DNA of 64,000 bases from JAGXRK01 sp963714415 (GTDB lineage Bacteria; Bacteroidota; Ignavibacteria; Ignavibacteriales; Ignavibacteriaceae): contig CAVQOL010000001.1 of assembly GCA_963714415.1 (NCBI GenBank), positions 1 to 64,000 of the forward strand. The letters run 5' to 3'. A program made the translations under genes and the position numbers. The notes beneath the pieces were generated by a model. That model was not told the origin of the DNA. It made no database searches and saw only the letters and a program-made list of their open reading frames with translations. Of the stretch, positions 46,829-55,740 are shown in pieces. Numbering within the stretch: the first letter of the stretch is position 1; the number at the start of each line of letters is the position of its first letter.

Positions 46829-47590
46829 TTACCTTTTTGAATTTGTTAATAACCAAGTATAAAGATCTTGATTATTATAAGTTCGGGTCCAAGCATCATG
46901 ACCTAAATCGGGATAGATTGTAAATTCAATTTGTCCGCCGCAATTTCTGAATTGATCAACAATTGCTTGGGCTAGAGAAAGTGGAATGACCAAATCATTT
47001 GCTCCATGAAATCCCCATACCGGAATATCTTTAGCAGTGCAGGGACTCCAACCATCTCCTCTGAATGCAATGGGAGCAATAGCAGCAAATCTTTCAGGAT
47101 TTTTTATTGCAAAATACCAGGTACCTATTCCGCCCATACTTAAACCGGTCAGATAAATACGGTTGGTATCTATCGGATATCGCTTAATTGCATCATCTAG
47201 CATTACATTTATAGAACGAACATTATCTTCGTTTGTATAATACCACTCAGTAGATAAAGGACATTGAGGTGATATTACTATAAACGGGAAGGAAGTGTCG
47301 CCATCAAGAATTTTTGGAAGTCCTTCTCTTTTCAGAAGCTGCAGATCACTTCCTCTTTCTCCAATTCCATGAAGAAAAATTATTAGCGGGTATTTGTTAT
47401 TAAGAATCTCATTATCGTTTGCGGGCATAAATAATAAAAAATTATATCCTTCTGAATCTCTTACTTCGATTTGTATTGCTTTCTCGTAATTGTTATCAGA
47501 ATCGGAACTCAGCGGATCTTCACATCCTTGCGTTATAAGAATTGATAACATAACTATCATAATCATTATAATATTAAAATATCCCAGCAT
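46829..47590 (-). CDS. Lipoprotein alpha/beta hydrolase (dienelactone hydrolase/prolyl-oligopeptidase-like esterase)
   Basis: A 253-residue protein. The signal has the lipobox-like ITQGC (Cys23), so it is probably a membrane lipoprotein. The fold shows YPLIIFLHGIGERGSD (about 66-81), nucleophile GLSMGGIGTWY near 148-158, acid in FHGANDLVIPL and His in DLGHDAWTRT. It resembles CE1-type and PHB-depolymerase-like esterases that take acyl groups from polysaccharides or phenolic esters. It is in the ARH/ribokinase run and is separate from the second esterase at 34165-35018. The substrate is unknown. Confidence 0.82.
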   Translation of the reverse strand: MLGYFNIIMIMIVMLSILITQGCEDPLSSDSDNNYEKAIQIEVRDSEGYNFLLFMPANDNEILNNKYPLIIFLHGIGERGSDLQLLKREGLPKILDGDTSFPFIVISPQCPLSTEWYYTNEDNVRSINVMLDDAIKRYPIDTNRIYLTGLSMGGIGTWYFAIKNPERFAAIAPIAFRGDGWSPCTAKDIPVWGFHGANDLVIPLSLAQAIVDQFRNCGGQIEFTIYPDLGHDAWTRTYNNQDLYTWLLTNSKR

Positions 47591-47654
47591 AGATAAGTTT
47601 CTGTTTAAATAGACATATAATTACTAATATGTATTTCCATGTAAAAAATCTTAT

Positions 47655-48671
47655 TTAATTAAAAGTAAATCCTATCGTGAACATATGTACTCTCTCCAGA
47701 TCTCCAAAATCTACATATGCGTATTGCACTTTTAAATTATAGTCTGAGACCGGATAGTTAATACCAAGACCGGCACAAAATGATTCCTCGTCATAATTAA
47801 ATTTATATCCGGCTCTTAAAGAAAAAATCTTATTAAATGTATACTCAGCGCCTAACATGACTTTTTCCTTTTCGTCATTAGGATGATTCCCGTCTAATGA
47901 AATTGTTAACAGATGTTGGCTGTGTTGGTCCTCCAGGAAATCCATTGCGATACCAAATCTAAAATCAAGAGGCATTTTCACATCGACCGGTTCAGATTGA
48001 TATTCTTCACTAAAACCAAAAAACCTTGAATCGGGACCGAAGTTTCTTGCTGCCAATGCGATTCTAAGAGACTTAAATCCGGTATAGAACAGTGTTCCTA
48101 AATCAAACGCCCAATTGGTCATACTGACTTCGTCAATACTCTCCCGAATCCATTTAATACTGCCACCAACTGAAAGTTGTTCTGTAATAATTCTGGCATA
48201 GGAAACACCTATAGCTATATCGGAAGCTGTAAACATACGTCCGGTAATAACAGAAATTGTTCTATCATCACCCTCGATAGGGCTGTTAATTGTTTCAGGG
48301 ATATCGCCATAATCTACATTGGCTAAATGAATTGCAAATGCACCAATACCGTCAAAATTTTTCACCACACTTAAAGCATTATAACCTATATCTGCTATCC
48401 AATTAGTTCTATTTATAGCAATATCTATGTTCCGAACATTTGTTATAGCTGCCGGGTTACCAAAGATGGAATTCGCATCGCCATTTGACAGAGCTGTATA
48501 TGCTCCTCCCATTGCTGCTTGTCGTGCATCACCATTAATTTTTAAGAACTGCCAGCCAGATTGTCCCACCCGTTCTATTTCATACGGTTCAATACCACTT
48601 TGTGAATATAAAACGGATATCTGAAATAGAGTGATAAATAAAATAATAATTACCATTAACCTTTTTTTCAT
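47655..48671 (-). CDS. PorV/PorQ-family outer-membrane protein
   Basis: A 338-residue outer-membrane barrel protein. After a signal peptide (1-23), GWQFLKINGDARQAAMGGAYTALSNGDANSIFGNPAAI (about 40-77) is the diagnostic start of PorV/PorQ-like proteins (long barrel family related to FadL, used in type IX secretion). The rest is alternating strands, ending VDFGDLERVHMFTIGFTFN. It probably works with T9SS cargo in the neighbouring genes, either as an outer-membrane shuttle or a family relative with another role. It is next to the T9SS protein at 48693-50651, a pairing common in this phylum. Confidence 0.85.
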   Translation of the reverse strand: MKKRLMVIIILFITLFQISVLYSQSGIEPYEIERVGQSGWQFLKINGDARQAAMGGAYTALSNGDANSIFGNPAAITNVRNIDIAINRTNWIADIGYNALSVVKNFDGIGAFAIHLANVDYGDIPETINSPIEGDDRTISVITGRMFTASDIAIGVSYARIITEQLSVGGSIKWIRESIDEVSMTNWAFDLGTLFYTGFKSLRIALAARNFGPDSRFFGFSEEYQSEPVDVKMPLDFRFGIAMDFLEDQHSQHLLTISLDGNHPNDEKEKVMLGAEYTFNKIFSLRAGYKFNYDEESFCAGLGINYPVSDYNLKVQYAYVDFGDLERVHMFTIGFTFN

Positions 48672-48692
48672 ATTAATCTCCTTTTTACAGAA

Positions 48693-50651
48693 TCACTTAA
48701 GTATGGCAAACTTTCCAATGAAAGATTCTCCTTCTCGTCCCGGAACTTTTGATTCAACTCTGTACACATAAATCCCGGGGGCTACCTGCAGTAGCCATTT
48801 GCTTAATTGATAATCCAATTTTTTTATACTGCCCCATGCTTCGGAACCGCTACCGTCATCGTGTTCAATCTCTTGGACTAGTGCCCCGACCATTGTATAG
48901 ATTTTTATCGAACATTTTGAAGGAAGACCGATAAATTCTATTCTATATCTTTCACCCGTTCCCAACAGACCACTATGCTGTCTAAACGGATTTGGGACAA
49001 CATATACATTTTTAGGAAATTCTTCGTTTGGACCGCGAATGGGATAAATGGGAAATCTGTTATTATTTACTTTACCACTTTCATTGCCTTCTAAATCATA
49101 GGTGGTCACACAATAGTAATTACCAACACCATAGGCTATATCCTCGTCGATATAATATACTTTTCCTTCTTCATCAAACTGCGAATTCTCTTTTGATATA
49201 TCGGCAATCAATTTCCAGGGACCAATTGTATAGTAAGATGAACGGTACACTTTATAACCAGCAAAATCATTAATCCCAAGAAGCGGATCTTGATAAGTTG
49301 ATGGTACCTCGGGCCAGGATATCTTGATTAATCCCGGTTCCGTTTTCATCGTTAGACTATTCTCACCATCCGTAACTGTCATTGGGGGATATGCAGATGG
49401 AACATAATTATTTTGATAAAACTCTTTAGCTTTTCGCACATTATCTAATAGTGCTTGTTTAGATTCTACTTCCAGAAGATCAATATTCTCCACACCACCC
49501 TCAACAATTTTTTCCCTATCCATCTCACCAACCACTTCAGCAAAAACAAGAGTAATAGACTGATAAGCTGGAATGGAGTAAGGACCAGAGCTTACAAGAT
49601 ACTCCGGTTTTCTCTCATACTTGTTTCCACCTTCTCCGCCAGCCGCACGAGCATCATCCCACGATAATCTGGGTTGCTGATGTGTCATAACATCTCTTAA
49701 TCTGTTTGGTCCAACAACTTCCAGCTGATCTAATCGAAACATTTGATCTTCAAGAGGAGCCTCGGTTGTAAAATCACCACCTAAATGTTCTAATATATTG
49801 AGATAAACTTCTTTTCCTTCTGAATTCAGACAGATGGCCGTGAAGTAACCTGGCGCATCCAATTCATGTTCACGGCTTCCTGCTTCATAAATATCTCTTG
49901 AATCGCCTAGATCACCGCGTAAAGGACCAACTCCAAAATTAAATTCTATCAAGGATTCATCTTCCCATCGAAAGCTTCGATGATCATAAAAATAGAATAC
50001 TCCTTCTTCTTCATCCCAACCATATTTCTCATCATAATCAGTTCTGGATCTTTCCGTCATCCTAATACCATATCTCAAACCAAAATACATTTCTTCCAAT
50101 GCTGTCCAGTGGCTGTTGAAAATCGTTATCTCATGAATAATAAAATCACTATAACCGGGGAAACTCCAGACCATACTTTTATGCTTAATATCAACTATTA
50201 AATCATTTACATGGTGTCCGCCTGAAACTATTTCTTCTGCTTTTTCTGTCGGATCCGACAGATTGTAGTTTTTTATTCTAATAGCTTCTTCAGTGGGATA
50301 AACATATCTACTAGAGGGTTTAAATCTCGTATTAATTGTATACGCTGCAGGGATAGAATTTCTTTGTCCGTAAATACAGAACCCTGTGGCTTCGGTATAA
50401 TTAAGCGCATCGTATGCACTTGTCCCTTTTGAATAACCCGGATAATTTATAGTAAAAAGTGGACTGCTAAAAAGATTATTGGGTTCACCATACTGGAAAG
50501 AGTTCCAGATAGTCTCCCATAGTTTTCCTCTAGTTAAACTTTCATAGTTCCATGTGATCTGGGAATTCAGATTGGGTGTTGTGATCAAAAAGAAAATTAT
50601 TATTAAAACTTTCCTAAGTCTTTTTTCAGATTGAACATTATATACAATCAT
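48693..50651 (-). CDS. Large secreted protein with T9SS-type C-terminus
   Basis: A 652-residue protein. The signal lies in residues 14-31 (VLIIIFFLITTPNLNSQ). The body has no domain I can name; a fibronectin-like section near 425-520 (GLIKISWPEVPSTYQDPLLGINDFAGYKVYRSSYYTIGPWKLIAD) is followed by a C-terminal stretch starting NVYVVPNPFRQ and ending IGKFAILK, as in T9SS sorting domains of this phylum. It is encoded between the TonB receptor and the PorV-like protein, an arrangement that recurs in Ignavibacteria-type genomes. It may be a surface binding partner for the receptor in place of SusD. No SusD homologue is seen. Confidence 0.72.
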   Translation of the reverse strand: MIVYNVQSEKRLRKVLIIIFFLITTPNLNSQITWNYESLTRGKLWETIWNSFQYGEPNNLFSSPLFTINYPGYSKGTSAYDALNYTEATGFCIYGQRNSIPAAYTINTRFKPSSRYVYPTEEAIRIKNYNLSDPTEKAEEIVSGGHHVNDLIVDIKHKSMVWSFPGYSDFIIHEITIFNSHWTALEEMYFGLRYGIRMTERSRTDYDEKYGWDEEEGVFYFYDHRSFRWEDESLIEFNFGVGPLRGDLGDSRDIYEAGSREHELDAPGYFTAICLNSEGKEVYLNILEHLGGDFTTEAPLEDQMFRLDQLEVVGPNRLRDVMTHQQPRLSWDDARAAGGEGGNKYERKPEYLVSSGPYSIPAYQSITLVFAEVVGEMDREKIVEGGVENIDLLEVESKQALLDNVRKAKEFYQNNYVPSAYPPMTVTDGENSLTMKTEPGLIKISWPEVPSTYQDPLLGINDFAGYKVYRSSYYTIGPWKLIADISKENSQFDEEGKVYYIDEDIAYGVGNYYCVTTYDLEGNESGKVNNNRFPIYPIRGPNEEFPKNVYVVPNPFRQHSGLLGTGERYRIEFIGLPSKCSIKIYTMVGALVQEIEHDDGSGSEAWGSIKKLDYQLSKWLLQVAPGIYVYRVESKVPGREGESFIGKFAILK

Positions 50652-50665
50652 TTTATACCTATTAA

Positions 50666-53566
50666 TTAAATATCAAATTTTATTTGGAAGTAAACTTGTC
50701 TTGGAGGAACTTCATAACTATACCACCGCCATTCATTCGGTTCATTGGAAAAACTGTGCTTCGGTAATCTTTCTTCTTCAGGGAGATCAGTTCTTTCATG
50801 CCATCTGACCAAATCATCATCATATAATCTTCTTAAGAATTTGCTGTTCAGCAGATTATATATATCAACGCTAAATTCAGTTCTGACACCCAGAATCTGA
50901 AAAGCTTTTGCTACTTTAAGATTAAACTGATAATAGTTGAACCAGGTCATATTATTCGGTTCGGTCGATAAGTCTCCGGGGCTGTGGTATGTATATGGGT
51001 CTCCGCTGCGCCACCAGAAATAGAGATAGAGATAAAAATCACTCAGTGGTTTAAATCCCATTATCTCGGGGCCATAATCAAGAGGAAAATTAAGAGTTGC
51101 CCAAGATTTTATTTTATGATAGCTACTCCAAGCTCCTTTGCCATATCTGAGTCCTTTTGGAACATCTTCTCTGTCGGCCCCGGGTTCATATAATCTTGAA
51201 TACCCAACCACACCATCCCATGCCCAGAAAATATCGTAACTAATACCAAAATTAAACGGCATATTAAATCTTGATTCAAGTTTACTCTCAATACCCCTAA
51301 TGTCGTAATATCCGCCATTAAAAATCATTAGTGGTTTGTTAGAATAATGAGTTGCTGGATAAACACCGGTTATAGCACTGAAATTAGTGACTCCGGTAGC
51401 ATCCTTATAGTAACCGGTAACATCAAGTAAAAGATTGCCATTAATATTATAATCGATACCGACTTCATACTGAATTGTTTTTTCATAAGATAATTCAGGA
51501 TTACCATAGTACCCATGCCATTCTTCCATGTAAGTAATCTGATCTCCGTATTGGTCCAATGCCGCGCTGTCATCTTCTGTATAACTAACGGTAGGAAAAC
51601 CAAACATTTTACTCCAGGATGGTCTCTGATAAAAGTGGCCGTAGACAAAATGCAAAACAGCATTCTCGCTTATTGGATGAGAGATCCCTAATCTAGGAGA
51701 GATTGCATATTTTAATTTGGTTTTGGTAAGTGGAGGATTGCCAGGAAAACCATATGGTTCATCGGGATCATGTCCTTCTGTATCTGTCTGAAAAGCTAAT
51801 GGATCGAACATATTGGAGGGTGCGCTACGGTTTTGATTAAAAAAGTCGAGTCTAACGCCGGCATTCACAACCAAACCAGGATATTCCATTTTATCCTGAA
51901 TATAAAATGAACCCTCATATGGACGACCGTCAAATTGATTAACAAAGTTTTCTACTCCACCACCCTTATATTCGATCATAAAATGTTTTTGATAAAAATC
52001 ATAATAAGTGAAATTTAATCCTGTTTTTATTAGATGATTCATAGTAACCTGACTAGTTAGAGCAGAGGTCAAAGAATATACTTCGCTCTTTGTAATATCA
52101 TATGCATGCATATAACCCTGATCAAGATAACGCACCATTTTCATAACATCATCTTTTAACGCATAGAGAGAATCGGGAACAATTCCATATCGATCGGATC
52201 TATCCATGTCGTCGCCCAAATAACTCAAGGAAATCTCGTAAAAGGTTTTATTTGACAGTAAGTGTGTCAATTGTGTAGATAGTTGTGTCCATTTTCTTTT
52301 TTCAGGCCATTGAAAGAGAAATGCACCCATTATTGCATATTTCTCTCTCATATAAGGATCGTTGACCTGCATTTGAGAATACCATAGTGCTTCTTGTGCT
52401 GACTCCGTTGAATTGAAATTTGTGGCTAATTTTTCAGCACTTTCCCACCCGCCGTGAATCCCATTAATTTTTAATGTTAGCTGAGGACTAAACTTGTACT
52501 TTAGATATCCTTGTATGTTGTATTCAGGATTGTAGGGAAGGGGTTGAGGATAAATACTAACATTTCGGACATACCTGCCCGAAATCAAAAAACTGAGATT
52601 ATCTGTTATCGGCCCATACAAAGTTCCTTCGTTTTCAAATTCTATTCTCTTACTGTAATCAGCCAGCGTATCACTCGGAGTAATTTGTGCTTGCCATCTC
52701 GATAGTAACTCACCTGGCTCTTCACCATAAAATGTACTGTTGGGGTCCTGTGATTGAATTGTCCAATAATCAAGATTAAAATGCGCCCAGTCATAATTTT
52801 CTTTGCTGAACATATCTCGTCCAAAATGATAAACTCCGGGAGGCCTCATTCGAGCAATAAAAGATCCATGTATTTTGTTTACATCTTCTTTTGTAGTAAC
52901 GTCAATAATTGCGGATCTCGCATTACCGTATTCAGCATTATACCCTCCAGTTAAAACAGCTATTTCCTGAATAGTCGATGTATTTAATCCAGTGTAATTA
53001 TCTGAAAAAAGTCCGCTGTTAAGACTAACATTATCTAGCCTATAAAGTACTTCAACCTGAGTTGATCCTCTGAAATAACCCTGAAAAATTCCAGTTTGAG
53101 TTTCCAGAGCTTCCGGTATGGTTCTGACAAAAGATCTGGCAAGCAAATCAGAATCGATTATTTGTTCGCTGCTTGTTAAATCTTTTACTACAATAGGTCT
53201 TTGAGCTGTGACTATCAATTCTTCCTGTTCATATGTTTCAACAGCGAGTTCAAAATCCACTTGAATTGTTCTGTTAGTTATAACCCTGACATTTGTTTTA
53301 GTGATGGTGTTATAACCGATATAAGAAACTCTTATAGAATAGTCTCCCGGATTAACATTAATCAGCAAAAAGTAACCATTCTGATCTGTCGATGTTCCTA
53401 CAGATAATTCCATAATCATCACATTAGCTCCGATTAAAGGCTCTCCTGTCTCTTTGTCAACTACTCTTCCGGTTATTTTCCCTGCCGCGAAGGAACATAC
53501 AGATAGTATGCTAAACAGAAATAGAAAAAATGTTGAGATTAAAAACCTTTTTATTATCTGCTCCAT
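50666..53566 (-). CDS. TonB-dependent outer-membrane receptor with carboxypeptidase-regulatory-like domain
   Basis: A 966-residue protein. Signal peptide 1-28; CarboxypepD_reg-like domain (ITGRVVDKETGEPLIGANVMI ... SYIGYNT, about 31-115); plug domain (LIVTAQRPIVVKD ... IPEALETQTGIFQG, AVLTGGYNAEYGNARSAIIDVTT, about 118-230); then the barrel with many aromatic strands to the C-terminal FQIKFDI, a typical last strand. Such receptors take large substrates across the outer membrane with TonB energy. It is the second gene of the run after the LacI regulator. There is no SusD gene, so it is not a classic SusCD pair. The cargo is inferred from the downstream genes. Confidence 0.93.
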   Translation of the reverse strand: MEQIIKRFLISTFFLFLFSILSVCSFAAGKITGRVVDKETGEPLIGANVMIMELSVGTSTDQNGYFLLINVNPGDYSIRVSYIGYNTITKTNVRVITNRTIQVDFELAVETYEQEELIVTAQRPIVVKDLTSSEQIIDSDLLARSFVRTIPEALETQTGIFQGYFRGSTQVEVLYRLDNVSLNSGLFSDNYTGLNTSTIQEIAVLTGGYNAEYGNARSAIIDVTTKEDVNKIHGSFIARMRPPGVYHFGRDMFSKENYDWAHFNLDYWTIQSQDPNSTFYGEEPGELLSRWQAQITPSDTLADYSKRIEFENEGTLYGPITDNLSFLISGRYVRNVSIYPQPLPYNPEYNIQGYLKYKFSPQLTLKINGIHGGWESAEKLATNFNSTESAQEALWYSQMQVNDPYMREKYAIMGAFLFQWPEKRKWTQLSTQLTHLLSNKTFYEISLSYLGDDMDRSDRYGIVPDSLYALKDDVMKMVRYLDQGYMHAYDITKSEVYSLTSALTSQVTMNHLIKTGLNFTYYDFYQKHFMIEYKGGGVENFVNQFDGRPYEGSFYIQDKMEYPGLVVNAGVRLDFFNQNRSAPSNMFDPLAFQTDTEGHDPDEPYGFPGNPPLTKTKLKYAISPRLGISHPISENAVLHFVYGHFYQRPSWSKMFGFPTVSYTEDDSAALDQYGDQITYMEEWHGYYGNPELSYEKTIQYEVGIDYNINGNLLLDVTGYYKDATGVTNFSAITGVYPATHYSNKPLMIFNGGYYDIRGIESKLESRFNMPFNFGISYDIFWAWDGVVGYSRLYEPGADREDVPKGLRYGKGAWSSYHKIKSWATLNFPLDYGPEIMGFKPLSDFYLYLYFWWRSGDPYTYHSPGDLSTEPNNMTWFNYYQFNLKVAKAFQILGVRTEFSVDIYNLLNSKFLRRLYDDDLVRWHERTDLPEEERLPKHSFSNEPNEWRWYSYEVPPRQVYFQIKFDI

Positions 53567-53592
53567 AAATCTCTCACTTTATATAATGGATT

Positions 53593-54618
53593 TTAATAAA
53601 TTCTTTTTACTGACTTACGTAAAATCAATTTAGTCGGAAGAAATATTCCGTTGGATTCAACTAATCTTTTTGAATCGATACTATCGATTAATAATTTTGT
53701 TGCTATGTAACCTATTTCCGAGCTTTGTTGGGTAACAGATGTCATAGGAGTAGCTAATAGACTCGAATATGGTTGATCATCAAATGAAATTATAGAAATA
53801 TCATCCGGAACATTCAACCCCTCTTCCTTCAGGGCTCTTAAAGCTCCTAATGAAATAAGATTGCTTATTGCAAAAATTGCAGTTGGTCTATCATTTCTTT
53901 TCAATAAAATTTTAGTCTCGATGTATCCGTTTTCTTCACCGAAGCTGTCACCAACTATTAAGCTGTCATCGACAGGCAAATTATTTTTTCTAAATGCATC
54001 TCTATAACCTCTGACTCTGTCAATGTTAGGCATAGTATTTATTAATCCCTGAATACATGCAATCTTTTTATGACCACTTTCGATTAAATAATTAACTGCT
54101 TCAAAAGCGCCATTGAAATTATCTGATGTAACAAAGGGAATATTAAGATCCGGGAAGTGTCTATCTATCAGTACGATAGGAATGTTTTTTTGATGAACCT
54201 CAAGTATATGCTTAACATCCTGACCAACGGGAGAAATAATTAATCCGTCAACTTTTCTTTGTATTATTGATTTTAAAATTTGTATTTCAATCTCGGTACT
54301 TTCCTCGCTATCGCTCAGCAATACGGAATAACCAAACTTTCTTGCAGATCTTTCAACACTTTGTGCAATGCTCGAAAAGAACGGATTAGAAATGTCAGGG
54401 ATGATGTAACCAATTGTATGGGTTTTTTTTAATCTCAAACCTCTGGCAATTTGGTTGGGAGTGTAATTGAGCTTCTTTGCCGTCTGAAAGATGAGGTCTT
54501 GAGTCTTCTTGCTAATTCTGAATTTATCGGATTTACCATTTAACACTCTGGAGATAGTAGAAACAGACACACCTAATTCTTTTGAAATGCTTTCTAAGGT
54601 AGTATTTGGTTTGTCCAT
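53593..54618 (-). CDS. LacI-family transcriptional regulator
   Basis: A 341-residue repressor. The N-terminal helix-turn-helix (TLESISKELGVSVSTISRVLNGK, about 6-28) and hinge (YTPNQIARGLRLKKTHTIGYIIPDISNPFFSSI) are followed by a periplasmic-binding-protein-like sugar domain (SFDDQPYSSLLATPMTSVTQQ). The start has a GAAGGAA ribosome site 5 bases away. It is the first gene of the 20-kb run, directly after a promoter with an operator that overlaps the start site, so it probably represses its own synthesis and that of the downstream genes until the inducer is present. The inducer would be a sugar from this pathway. Confidence 0.95.
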   Translation of the reverse strand: MDKPNTTLESISKELGVSVSTISRVLNGKSDKFRISKKTQDLIFQTAKKLNYTPNQIARGLRLKKTHTIGYIIPDISNPFFSSIAQSVERSARKFGYSVLLSDSEESTEIEIQILKSIIQRKVDGLIISPVGQDVKHILEVHQKNIPIVLIDRHFPDLNIPFVTSDNFNGAFEAVNYLIESGHKKIACIQGLINTMPNIDRVRGYRDAFRKNNLPVDDSLIVGDSFGEENGYIETKILLKRNDRPTAIFAISNLISLGALRALKEEGLNVPDDISIISFDDQPYSSLLATPMTSVTQQSSEIGYIATKLLIDSIDSKRLVESNGIFLPTKLILRKSVKRIY

Positions 54619-54634
54619 CTAAATTCCTTCATTA

Positions 54635-54680
54635 GCACAATCGTTTGTGCAATAATAATAAAATTGTAATGGCTTGTCAA
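54635..54680 (-). promoter_or_regulatory. Promoter with LacI-type operator for the ARH/ribokinase locus
   Basis: On the minus strand TTGACA (54675-54680), a 17-base spacer and TATTAT (54652-54657) form a near-consensus sigma-70 promoter. One base later lies GCACAAACGATTGTGC (54635-54650), a 16-base near-perfect palindrome with a central CG, the typical LacI-family operator design, sitting over the expected transcription start. The regulator's ATG is at 54618. This is a repressor-style arrangement. No second copy of the operator was found in the other intergenic gaps of the run. Confidence 0.82.
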
Positions 54681-54933
54681 TAACTACAGCGAAAAATTTT
54701 ATTTTATAGTTTCTGTGAATTTTTGAGTTATTTAAACAAAATCTATCTTAATGTTTGTAAAGTCAGTTCAATCAAATAATTAGCTCGGACTATAATAATC
54801 CTTTTTCAATGGGATTTGAGCAAAGGTTTGTGCTTAAATTAAAGATTTTTACTCCTAAAGGTTTTACTTATTCATCATTTTGAAATATCTTTCTATAAAA
54901 TGACTCAGTCTCACAACATCAAAGGACAAACAA

Positions 54934-55218
54934 ATGCAAAACGAAATAATCTATAAAAAACTACTTGAGATAGAAAAACTATTACATCTGAGTAGTGACG
55001 AGATATTTGATATCGAAGTTGCTGCTAAATTCTTGAAGACAACAAAGAATACGATTTATCAATATGTTTTTGAAAGAAAAATTCCGTTCTTCAAACCAAA
55101 CAAAAGACTGTACTTTTCAAAATTAAATTTGATGGAATGGTTACAGGAGCATAAAATTAAAAGTGTTGAAGAATTAGAAAAAGAAATGCAGCCAGGTTAT
55201 GATAGTAGGTATAGATGA
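54934..55218 (+). CDS. Small helix-turn-helix DNA-binding protein
   Basis: A 94-residue HTH_17/excisionase-type protein, similar to those on Bacteroidota mobile elements. The helix-turn-helix is IEVAAKFLKTTKNTIYQYVFERKIPFFKPNKRLYFSKLNLMEWL (about 27-70), with a coiled N-terminal part and a charged tail. It is divergent from the LacI gene and stands between that gene and a broken HAD-SAK gene and the tRNA. I take it as a small regulator or an excisionase relic. The about 300-base gap before it carries the LacI promoter and nothing else I can name. Confidence 0.7.
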   Translation: MQNEIIYKKLLEIEKLLHLSSDEIFDIEVAAKFLKTTKNTIYQYVFERKIPFFKPNKRLYFSKLNLMEWLQEHKIKSVEELEKEMQPGYDSRYR

Positions 55219-55269
55219 TTAAGACCGAATAAATAGTAGCACTAAATAAGATCAGGGGGGTGCACAAAA

Positions 55270-55499
55270 TTATTCAAGTATTTCCCTCGCTTTACAATAA
55301 TGTTCCTCCTGCATTCCATTATCAATACTGATTTTGACGTAGTGGCTTATCTGTTCTTCCAAGACATTTACATCATCGTCCAGGATTACATGGTCCGTAA
55401 TATCAGAATGTTCATCCAGCCACATTTTAATTTCAGTGCCACGATGGCTTAGATAAATCTGAGGTGTTTTCCAGTCTTTAAGCAGATATTTTTTTTCAA
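55270..55499 (-). pseudogene. Remnant of a HAD-SAK (Swiss Army Knife RNA repair-type HAD) protein
   Basis: An open minus-strand stretch of about 75 codons with a TAA at 55270 and a TAA just upstream of the open part, with no start codon in its first 23 codons. It reads YLLKDWKTPQIYLSHRG, EIKMWLDEHSDITDHVILDDD and NVLEEQISHYVKI, which matches the C-terminal half of HAD domains found in Swiss Army Knife RNA-repair proteins (conserved R/H-G-x-E-I-x-x-W-L-x-E-H and VILDDD). The N-terminal half with the first Asp motif is missing, so it is a fragment. It adjoins the tRNA terminator. Confidence 0.6.
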
Positions 55500-55515
55500 T
55501 TTAAAATAAACTTTA

Positions 55516-55553
55516 AAAACAGAAAATCCCGATTGTTTGCACAATCAGGATTT
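55516..55553 (-). terminator. Terminator of the tRNA-fMet gene
   Basis: On the minus strand AAATCCTGATTGT and ACAATCGGGATTT pair around a 4-base loop with one mismatch, followed by TCTGTTTTT. It begins 16 bases after the tRNA end. Confidence 0.8.
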
Positions 55554-55568
55554 CTTCTGTAGTTATTG

Positions 55569-55641
<73 letters not shown>

Positions 55642-55740
55642 ATGTAATTCCAAAATTATTAAAATTTGGGAGGACAAATATAGCCATTCCATACAGGTAA
55701 GTCAATAACATTGAATTAAGCTATATCTTACGCTTAAAAC

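Noticed and set aside
50666..53566. Classic SusC/SusD polysaccharide utilisation locus
   Set aside because: There is a TonB receptor but no SusD-like lipoprotein and no glycoside hydrolase of a recognised family next to it.
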